Shown here in pieces: positions 1 to 5,186 of a DNA stretch of 6,050 nucleotides. The stretch is taken from contig DDLZ01000022.1 of NCBI GenBank assembly GCA_002340405.1, forward strand, positions 6,045-12,094, given 5' to 3'. Source of the stretch: Bacteroidales bacterium UBA2559 (lineage in GTDB: Bacteria; Bacteroidota; Bacteroidia; Bacteroidales; Bacteroidaceae). Each line of letters starts with the position of its first letter. Position 1 is the first letter of the stretch. The translations under genes and the position numbers were made by a program. The notes below the pieces were generated by a model that saw nothing but the letters and a program-made list of their open reading frames with translations, was not told the DNA's origin and did not search any database.

Positions 1-83
1 ATCAGCGGGATATCCGATTCAAGTATTGCGGTACCCGAAAAACATTCGGTCAGTCGCAACTCAAGTGCCTGCGTTTTGTCCAT
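1..83 (-). CDS. N-terminal fragment of an unrecognised protein
   Basis: An ATG at 83-81 opens a frame that stays open for 27 codons to the window edge, starting MDKTQALELRLTE and continuing through a short hydrophobic stretch to DIPL. It begins 9 nt after the stop of the Lrp/AsnC-family gene on the same strand, so the two are very likely co-transcribed and the regulator may control or sense something linked to this product. The visible part has an amphipathic, Leu/Glu-rich start and no signal peptide, so a cytoplasmic protein is likely. Too little is present to name a family. The position and same-strand spacing support a real gene; the function is unknown. Confidence 0.6.
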   Translation of the reverse strand, partial: MDKTQALELRLTECFSGTAILESDIPL

Positions 84-92
84 AGCTGTCGG

Positions 93-578
93 TCAGTCAT
101 CGATGGGAATCTCTTTTTTTATGCTCTCATCAAGTGAAATCAGCGTCTCGGTAGCGGCAACACCCTTAATTTCCTGGATCTGTCCGTTGATAAGTTCCAT
201 AAGATGCGAATTGTCGCGTGCATACAGCTTGATCATCATCGTATAACGTCCGGTGGTAAAGTGGCTCTCCACAACTTCGGGGATCCTGTCCAGTTCAGAT
301 ACTACCTGACGGTACATTGAGCCTTTTTCAAGCGTCAGTCCGACATAGGTGCAGGTGCTGTATCCTATGCTTTTAGGATCGACATGATATCCCGAACCGG
401 TAATGACACCGTCATCGAACATGCGTTGTACACGCTGATGGATAGCGGCTCTGGAGACACCGCACTGCTCCGCTACATCCCGGAACGGGATACGGGCATT
501 GCGTGAAATAATGCTTAAGATCCGCCGGTCCAAAGAGCTTATCCTGTCGGTGCCGTTTGCCTGTTTTTTTGTACTCAT
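93..578 (-). CDS. Lrp/AsnC-family transcriptional regulator
   Basis: This 161-residue protein has the length and two-part build of Lrp/AsnC regulators. Residues 16-65 form an AsnC-type helix-turn-helix (LDRRILSIISRNARIPF, then DVAEQCGVSRAAIHQRVQRM, with the recognition helix around 42-53). Residues 77-150 form the RAM (ligand-binding, oligomerising) domain, including the GRYTMMIKLYARD strand at 110-122 and a closing TETLISLDES segment. Members of this family assemble as dimers to hexadecamers, bind amino acids or related metabolites, and often repress their own gene. The ATG at 578-576 lies just ahead of the helix-turn-helix, and the next in-frame ATG would cut into that domain. An unrecognised gene follows after 9 nt. 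The short Lys-rich lead (KKQ) and the C-terminal KKEIPIDD tail each sit on a run of seven A. The effector cannot be told from sequence. Family call is firm. Confidence 0.93.
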   Translation of the reverse strand: MSTKKQANGTDRISSLDRRILSIISRNARIPFRDVAEQCGVSRAAIHQRVQRMFDDGVITGSGYHVDPKSIGYSTCTYVGLTLEKGSMYRQVVSELDRIPEVVESHFTTGRYTMMIKLYARDNSHLMELINGQIQEIKGVAATETLISLDESIKKEIPIDD

Positions 579-583
579 TTTGT
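575..583 (-). repeat. ACAAAATGA repeat, copy 1 (over start codon)
   Basis: Minus-strand ACAAAATGA contains the start codon of the Lrp/AsnC gene. The same 9-mer occurs twice more in the upstream non-coding region, on the opposite strand, at 660-668 and 722-730. It could be part of an operator or a chance A-rich start context. Confidence 0.4.
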
Positions 584-603
584 CAATCGGAAATGATATT
601 ATG

Positions 604-611
604 TAAAGTTA
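604..611 (-). promoter_or_regulatory. Possible -7 element for the Lrp/AsnC gene
   Basis: On the minus strand 611-604 reads TAACTTTA, one mismatch from the Bacteroidetes -7 consensus TAnnTTTG, and would give a leader of about 20 nt before the ATG at 578. No TTTG is found at the expected distance of 19-21 nt upstream; the nearest is GTTG at 629-626, only 14 nt away. This is a weak candidate. Confidence 0.25.
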
Positions 612-659
612 CACCCCAAAAATATCAACATTTTCCCGCATATGCAATATGTTTAGCTG

Positions 660-668
660 ACAAAATGA
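660..668 (+). repeat. ACAAAATGA repeat, copy 2
   Basis: Plus-strand ACAAAATGA, inverted relative to the copy at 575-583; the centres are about 85 bp apart. It lies upstream of the Lrp/AsnC gene. Read on the minus strand it is TCATTTTGT, which also resembles a Bacteroidetes -7 element (TAnnTTTG with one mismatch), though without a matching -33 element. Confidence 0.45.
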
Positions 669-714
669 AATAGGTCAAAGGAAATCGATGAGGATGAATA
701 TCAGCCGGAATATG

Positions 715-782
715 TGTGCCTACAAAATGAAAATAAGTAACAGCAGCAGGATGTGCCTCTGTGACCGGACAAAATTGTGCCT
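715..782 (+). repeat. Cluster of three TGTGCCT repeats
   Basis: TGTGCCT occurs exactly at 715-721, 752-758 and 776-782, within 68 bp just beyond the stop of the lipoprotein gene. The first copy is directly followed by ACAAAATGA and the third is directly preceded by ACAAAAT, so the two repeat families are interleaved. I see no hairpin with a U-run that would make this a clear intrinsic terminator. Function unknown. Confidence 0.4.
722..730 (+). repeat. ACAAAATGA repeat, copy 3
   Basis: Third exact copy of ACAAAATGA, 62 bp from copy 2 in the same orientation; the match extends to ACAAAATGAAA in both. A shorter relative, GACAAAAT, follows at 768-775. Confidence 0.45.
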
Positions 783-788
783 GCAGAA

Positions 789-2816
789 TTATTTTCTGAA
801 AAGAGTGCGCCGCTTTTCCCTGCGCTCTGCCCTCTGCTCTCTCTCTTTGGCTGTCTGAGCTGCTTTTTTCTCCTCGCGTTCAATATTCTTCCGGCGAATA
901 TCTATTGTGGTCTTGTTGCTCTTCTGCTTTATAAGTTCCTCGGGTTTCTGTCTGAACCTCGGAATTTCATTTATGTTCCAGGGCTCGGTCTCATGGTACC
1001 AGTCCTGCTTAAGCTGGAATTTATAGTTCAGATAATAGACCTGTTCGGGCTGTCGCTGTTCTTCATAGTCACCGGTATCCCACACCCCGTTGCCGTTGAA
1101 ATCGTCAAGCAATCCCACATAATAGGTACCCGGATTGAGTAGGAAAAAGTCGGCGGCACCATTCTCTAACCGTGCGGTTTTAACAATCTTACCGCCTGAA
1201 TCAAATAGCAGCGCCACAAAAGACGGACGTGGATTTTGGACATGTACGGTAAGTGTGCTGTACATGTTCAAAGGGTTGAACTTCAGAGTACTTACGATAT
1301 GGTCATTATGAAGACCGTAGAGTCCCTGCACAGATGCCGAATCGATGGTGATGCGGAATGTCTCTTCCGGCCTCCATTCGGCATATATGAAGTATTTCAG
1401 AATATCCAGGGTATCCTGTTCAATCTGAAAAGGTTCCTCTACCCATAAGGAATCCATCTTCTTATGCAGATGGATAGCGGTATCCGAAAGGAAGGTCACA
1501 GGCTCGGTAAAGGTAAGTGTTATCTGTTTATCAACACTATGTGAACCGTTTGTCAAGTTGGCTCTAAGAAAGACTCTCTTAGGCTCCATAAGCTTTAGCA
1601 GGCCGATTGAATCATTGGCTCTCTCAAGTCGTTTTATCTGCCTGTCCAACTCCTTGGCATCGTTCTCGGCCCTCCTGGCCTCATCACGGAGAATAGCTTC
1701 GCGGCTTTTTTTCGGTATCAGATTAATGGTGTCGGTGAAGGGGACCAGCATGCCGGTTGTGTCGGAAGCAAGAAACGAGACGCTGAGTCGCAGAGTGTCA
1801 TTGTAATATACCGTGGAGTCCTTCATCCAGAAAACAATTGAGTCGTAACGTGCAGTGTGCTGCACCACATAAGCATCGGTTTCGTCAAAGTTCAGCCCCT
1901 TAATTACCGGCATGGAGTCAAGCGGCAAGGCAAATGTAAGGGTAAATTTTTCATGGGTGGAGCGGTCGTAATTCGACATATACTGTATTACCGGCGTAGG
2001 CTGGAAAGCCAACAGTGTAATGTCATCGGGCATAAACCGCGTATAAGGGACGCTTAATATGGTGTCGGTATCGTTGTTGCGTTTTATGGTGTCTTGCCGT
2101 ATGCGCATTTCACTTGACGGGATTATAACCGAGTCCATCCAAGCTATCTTTTCACTGCGTTGCGAGTAGGTGAACGTCTGGTCCATGTCCTGCACGGCAT
2201 AGACTCTGTATCTGCCCGGAGCCAGACCGCGAATCACAAAATAGCCGTCACCATCGGTGCGTGAGACTCTGTCAAAGGGTTTTGTGGTGAAGGCCGAATC
2301 GGACAGGTCGCTGTGAAGTCCCACCGTGATACCTTTGACAGGTTCCAAATCAGTAGCGTTAAGCACATATCCCGAAACTTCCAGAGTATCTATTGACGGG
2401 CCGGTACTGAATCTGAAACAGAAGTTCCCAAGCGGATTACCTTCGTTGTTGTCAACTATACCGTCAGAAAAGTCAATGGTGTATGTGGTGTTGGTCTTGA
2501 GTGAGTCGAACAGATCGACCTGAATTTTTTTTCCGCTTACTTTGATTTCGGGCTGTTGCTGCTGCGGAGGTGAGATTATCACTTTTTCGGCGGCATTTTC
2601 AAGTTTAATGAATTCGTTAAAGTCAATGGTTATTCTCTTGCCCTTGAAATCTGTGGACTCCATGTCGGGATTACTGCCTATCACACGCGGCGGAGTTTCG
2701 TCATAGGCGCCGCCATCGGGGTTAGAGACCGCAGCACAACCCAAAAATGCGGCAAAAGCCAAGGTTGCCAATGCCGCATTCCTGATTCTGTTTTTTATGG
2801 AGTCCGGTATGTCCAA
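789..2816 (-). CDS. Ig-like (Big_5) domain lipoprotein
   Basis: Predicted envelope lipoprotein of 675 residues, function unknown. I place the start at TTG 2816-2814, one base after the fabF stop. This gives a short basic n-region (KNRIRN), a hydrophobic core (14-25) and a lipobox FLGC with the acylated Cys at 27. The longer GTG start at 2891 would overlap fabF by 74 bp and bury the signal peptide. After the Cys comes P-x-GG-x-x-D-x-TPP, typical of a Bacteroidetes lipoprotein family. Domains: Big_5-like Ig sandwich about 41-139; carboxypeptidase-regulatory-like sandwich about 146-209 (SGYV, DGDGYFVIRGLAPGRYRVYA); a charged coiled-coil-like segment 370-405; a second Ig-like region about 412-512; a calcium-loop-like DFNGNGVWDTGDY at 572-584; and a very basic, probably helical tail from about 641. 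The likely site is the outer membrane. It appears to be translated as the third gene of the acpP-fabF operon. Confidence 0.85.
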   Translation of the reverse strand: MDIPDSIKNRIRNAALATLAFAAFLGCAAVSNPDGGAYDETPPRVIGSNPDMESTDFKGKRITIDFNEFIKLENAAEKVIISPPQQQQPEIKVSGKKIQVDLFDSLKTNTTYTIDFSDGIVDNNEGNPLGNFCFRFSTGPSIDTLEVSGYVLNATDLEPVKGITVGLHSDLSDSAFTTKPFDRVSRTDGDGYFVIRGLAPGRYRVYAVQDMDQTFTYSQRSEKIAWMDSVIIPSSEMRIRQDTIKRNNDTDTILSVPYTRFMPDDITLLAFQPTPVIQYMSNYDRSTHEKFTLTFALPLDSMPVIKGLNFDETDAYVVQHTARYDSIVFWMKDSTVYYNDTLRLSVSFLASDTTGMLVPFTDTINLIPKKSREAILRDEARRAENDAKELDRQIKRLERANDSIGLLKLMEPKRVFLRANLTNGSHSVDKQITLTFTEPVTFLSDTAIHLHKKMDSLWVEEPFQIEQDTLDILKYFIYAEWRPEETFRITIDSASVQGLYGLHNDHIVSTLKFNPLNMYSTLTVHVQNPRPSFVALLFDSGGKIVKTARLENGAADFFLLNPGTYYVGLLDDFNGNGVWDTGDYEEQRQPEQVYYLNYKFQLKQDWYHETEPWNINEIPRFRQKPEELIKQKSNKTTIDIRRKNIEREEKKAAQTAKEREQRAERREKRRTLFRK

Positions 2817-2817
2817 C

Positions 2818-4092
2818 TCAATCTTTAAATTTTTTGAAAATGATGCATGAATTGTGACCGCCGAATCCGAACGTATTTGAGAGGGCGGCACGTACTGTTC
2901 TGCGCTGAGCCTTGTTAAATGTAAAGTTCATGCGATAATCAATTTCAGGATCGTCGTCTCCCTCTTCATGATTGATCGTGGGAGGTATAATGTCATTGTG
3001 AACGGCAAGCACTGTAGCTATGGCTTCGATTGCTCCCGCTCCGGCCAGCAGATGGCCTGTCATTGACTTGGTCGAACTCAGATTGATCCGGTATGCCTCA
3101 TCTCCAAACAGGTCTTTGATAGCCTTACACTCAACTATGTCGCCTAGTGGGGTTGATGTGCCGTGCATATTGATATAGTCAATATCGGCCGGTTCAAGTT
3201 TGGCATCGGCAAGCGCTTCACGCATTACCCGCATAGCACCGTTCCCCTCAGGTTCGGGTGCAGTCATGTGATAGGCATCGGCTGTGGCTCCCCATCCGGC
3301 AACTTCGGCGTAAATTTTTGCGCCGCGTGCCTTGGCATGCTCATACTCCTCAAGAATAAGAACGCCTCCGCCTTCACCCATCACGAAGCCGTCACGGCTG
3401 GCGCTCATCGGGCGCGATGCCGTAGCCGGGGAATCGTTTCTAGTTGAGAGTGCATGCATCACACCGAATCCGCAAATACCGCAGGCACATACTGCTGCCT
3501 CGGCTCCGCCTGTTACAATAACATCGGCCCGGCCAAGACGTAGCATATTTACAGCATCAATGATTGCATGTGTACCGGAGGCACAGGCCGAAGAGGTGGT
3601 GTAGTTGGGGCCTTTCAGATTGTACATGATTGAAATCTGTCCGGCAGCTATCGAGCCCAGGATACGCGGCACGAAGAAAGGGGTAACCTTAAGTTCCTGT
3701 CCCCGCTTTGCCTGTTCGGTGATAGTCTCAATACCCTCTACAAATGAACCGACTCCACCCATGCCGAAGCCTATTATAACACCAATCCTTTCAAGGTCCT
3801 CTTTCTCCATGTCAAGTCCCGAATCCTCTATAGCCTGCACTGCCGATGCGACAGAATAATGGGTATATCTATCCATTTTTCGTGCCTCTTTACGGTCTAT
3901 GTACCGGTCCAGATCGAATCCTTTCACTTCGCATGCAAATTTGATCTTGGTCTTAATTGCATCGGTGTCAAAATTGGTAATGGGCGCAGCGCCGCTCATC
4001 CCCGCTATGGCATTGTTCCAGAACTCCGGAACGGTATTACCTATAGGGGTGACAGCGCCAAGCCCCGTCACAACAACTCTTTTAAGATTCAT
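2818..4092 (-). CDS. fabF: Beta-ketoacyl-ACP synthase II (FabF)
   Basis: Cytoplasmic condensing enzyme of type II fatty-acid synthesis: it joins malonyl-ACP to an acyl chain with loss of CO2. At 424 residues it is slightly longer than E. coli FabF. The thiolase fold is complete from MNLKRVVVTGLGAVTPIG. The active site is intact: nucleophile Cys170 in SSACASGTH, His310 in HGTSTPLGD, Lys342 and His347 in KSMTGHLL, and gating Phe408 in NTFGFGGHN. Motif alignment puts Met111 where E. coli has Ile108, a residue that shapes the acyl pocket. Residues 201-209 (VCACGICGF) carry three cysteines where related enzymes usually have a G-[IV]-GGF loop. The ATG at 4092 lies 30 nt after acpP, and the stop abuts the lipoprotein start. 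This gene order makes FabF rather than FabB the natural call. Confidence 0.97.
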   Translation of the reverse strand: MNLKRVVVTGLGAVTPIGNTVPEFWNNAIAGMSGAAPITNFDTDAIKTKIKFACEVKGFDLDRYIDRKEARKMDRYTHYSVASAVQAIEDSGLDMEKEDLERIGVIIGFGMGGVGSFVEGIETITEQAKRGQELKVTPFFVPRILGSIAAGQISIMYNLKGPNYTTSSACASGTHAIIDAVNMLRLGRADVIVTGGAEAAVCACGICGFGVMHALSTRNDSPATASRPMSASRDGFVMGEGGGVLILEEYEHAKARGAKIYAEVAGWGATADAYHMTAPEPEGNGAMRVMREALADAKLEPADIDYINMHGTSTPLGDIVECKAIKDLFGDEAYRINLSSTKSMTGHLLAGAGAIEAIATVLAVHNDIIPPTINHEEGDDDPEIDYRMNFTFNKAQRRTVRAALSNTFGFGGHNSCIIFKKFKD

Positions 4093-4122
4093 ATGTGATG
4101 TGAATTGTTACGGCATAGACTA

Positions 4123-4365
4123 TTATTCAACAGCCTTACCAATCATTTCGATTGCTTCACCTACAGTTGTGATCTTTTCAGCCTGATCGTCAGGAATTGA
4201 AATACCGAATTCCTTCTCAAACTCCATGATAAGTTCAACAGTGTCCAGTGAATCAGCACCCAGGTCGCTTGCGAAACTTGCCTCATTAGTAACTTCAGAA
4301 GCCTCAACACCTAATTTGTCAACGATGATAGCTTTAACTCTCTCAGCAATCTGTGAATTTGCCAT
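4123..4365 (-). CDS. acpP: Acyl carrier protein
   Basis: Small acidic four-helix protein of 80 residues, the usual ACP length. It carries growing acyl chains on a 4'-phosphopantetheine arm attached to Ser39 of the GADSLD motif (36-41); the following helix, [18 protein letters not shown], is the recognition helix for partner enzymes such as FabF. Cytoplasmic; it serves fatty-acid, and hence phospholipid and lipid A, synthesis. The ATG at 4365 fits the family start. It is the first gene of a minus-strand operon with fabF 30 nt downstream, and a good Bacteroidetes promoter lies just upstream. No missing residues or other oddities are seen. Confidence 0.98.
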   Translation of the reverse strand: MANSQIAERVKAIIVDKLGVEASEVTNEASFASDLGADSLDTVELIMEFEKEFGISIPDDQAEKITTVGEAIEMIGKAVE

Positions 4366-4399
4366 AATTTTCGATTTAAAAGTTTATAAAAAAGATATG

Positions 4400-4431
4400 C
4401 AAAGTAAATCAAATAAAGCCTTTCGCACAAA
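4400..4431 (-). promoter_or_regulatory. Promoter of the acpP-fabF-lipoprotein operon
   Basis: On the minus strand TTTG (4431-4428) is followed after exactly 20 nt by TTACTTTG (4407-4400), matching the Bacteroidetes -33 TTTG and the -7 TAnnTTTG with one mismatch. Transcription would begin near 4395, leaving a leader of about 30 nt before the acpP ATG. The leader is A/T-rich and has no Shine-Dalgarno sequence, as expected for this phylum. Confidence 0.65.
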
Positions 4432-4449
4432 CCTGCCGATTTCTAATTA

Positions 4450-4476
4450 GCAATCATATGCACAGAATTGCAATCA
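4450..4476 (+). repeat. GCAATCA direct repeat between divergent promoters
   Basis: GCAATCA is present at 4450-4456 and 4470-4476, a start-to-start distance of 20 bp or about two helical turns, in the gap between the two divergent promoters. The spacing fits a dimeric regulator binding one DNA face, but no binding protein is known and the match is short. Confidence 0.3.
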
Positions 4477-4512
4477 ATGTGAACCCATGATATGCTGATT
4501 TTGGATAAAAAA

Positions 4513-4543
4513 TTGATTTTTATTAAAATAACAGCTACTTTTG
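4513..4543 (+). promoter_or_regulatory. Promoter of the DUF4254-GT9 pair
   Basis: TTG (4513-4515) is followed after 20 nt by TACTTTTG (4536-4543), an exact match to the Bacteroidetes -7 consensus TAnnTTTG. Transcription would start near 4549, leaving a leader of roughly 23 nt before the ATG at 4572. Confidence 0.7.
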
Positions 4544-4571
4544 TTGATATAAACAATTAATTTGACTGATT

Positions 4572-5186
4572 ATGTCATTCAGCAGTAAAAGTCTTGCGGT
4601 ATTCAACCGTTCAATTAAGGATTATCACGTCAAGGATAACGTTGACACCCCAATAAATAATCCTTTCGAACACAAAACAATTGACTACTATCTTTATTTG
4701 AAAAACTGGATTGATACAGTCCAGTGGCATCTTGAAGACATAATACGTGATCCCGACATAGATCCGCTTAAAGCATTGGGCATCAAGAGACGTATAGACC
4801 GCTCAAATCAGGAACGTACCGATCTTGTTGAACTCATAGACAGCTATTTTTTGGACCGTTTTAAAGATGTAAAGGTAAAGCCTGATGCAACCATTAATAC
4901 CGAAAGTCCCGCCTGGGCAGTGGACCGTCTCTCGATACTTACACTTAAAATATACCATATGTCCATCGAAGCAACACGTACCGACGTTACCGGTGAGCAC
5001 AGGGCACGTTGTCAGGAGAAACTCAACGTGTTGCTCGAACAGGAAAAAGATCTGTCTCAAGCCATAGACATGCTGCTTGAAGAGATGGCCGAAGGCCGTA
5101 AGTACATGAAAGTCTATAAGCAGATGAAGATGTACAACGATCCTTCACTGAACCCCGTTCTATACGGACAGAATGCCGGCAAATGA
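4572..5186 (+). CDS. DUF4254 family protein
   Basis: A 204-residue, mostly helical, probably cytoplasmic protein matching DUF4254, a Bacteroidetes family of unknown biochemical role. The conserved blocks recognised are W46-to-P61 (WIDTVQWHLEDIIRDP), the R73-to-D90 block containing SNQERTDLVE, the TESPAWAVDRLSILTLKIYHM block starting at T110, and the C-terminal KQMKMYNDPSLNP (183-195). The invariant-looking N/E/R/D and DRLSIL residues hint at an active or binding surface, but no known catalytic motif is visible. There is no signal peptide or membrane segment. The ATG at 4572 follows a strong promoter. A family 9 glycosyltransferase starts inside its last codons, so the two are probably translated together, and a role in lipopolysaccharide or another surface glycan is inferred from that pairing alone. 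Confidence 0.88.
   Translation: MSFSSKSLAVFNRSIKDYHVKDNVDTPINNPFEHKTIDYYLYLKNWIDTVQWHLEDIIRDPDIDPLKALGIKRRIDRSNQERTDLVELIDSYFLDRFKDVKVKPDATINTESPAWAVDRLSILTLKIYHMSIEATRTDVTGEHRARCQEKLNVLLEQEKDLSQAIDMLLEEMAEGRKYMKVYKQMKMYNDPSLNPVLYGQNAGK

Noticed and set aside
741..786. Possible hairpin terminator (GCAGG with CCTGC, followed by a T-rich stretch) after the lipoprotein stop.
   Set aside because: The stem has only five pairs with a loop of about 30 nt, and the U-run is interrupted, so it is not a convincing intrinsic terminator.
727..860. Short plus-strand frame starting MKISNSSRMCLC in the non-coding gap.
   Set aside because: Only about 43 codons, mostly antisense to the lipoprotein gene, with Cys-rich random-looking composition and no promoter.
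777..1142. A 121-codon plus-strand open frame rich in Leu and Phe, resembling a small membrane protein.
   Set aside because: It is antisense to the end of the lipoprotein gene. Its hydrophobic character comes from reading the Lys/Glu codons of the charged tail backwards, it starts at GTG, and it has no promoter.
2525..2532. Run of eight A (minus strand) inside the lipoprotein gene as a phase-variation tract.
   Set aside because: The run encodes ordinary Lys codons in a conserved-looking strand (SGKKIQV); eight bases is short for phase variation and no alternative frame is preserved around it.
2817..2891. The GTG 2891 start for the lipoprotein, giving a 700-residue protein.
   Set aside because: It would overlap fabF by 74 bp and place about 35 residues before the hydrophobic core of the signal peptide, which does not suit a lipoprotein.
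3163..3859. Several plus-strand open frames of 84-94 codons opposite fabF.
   Set aside because: They are shadow frames of the well-supported fabF gene, with no family resemblance and no initiation signals.
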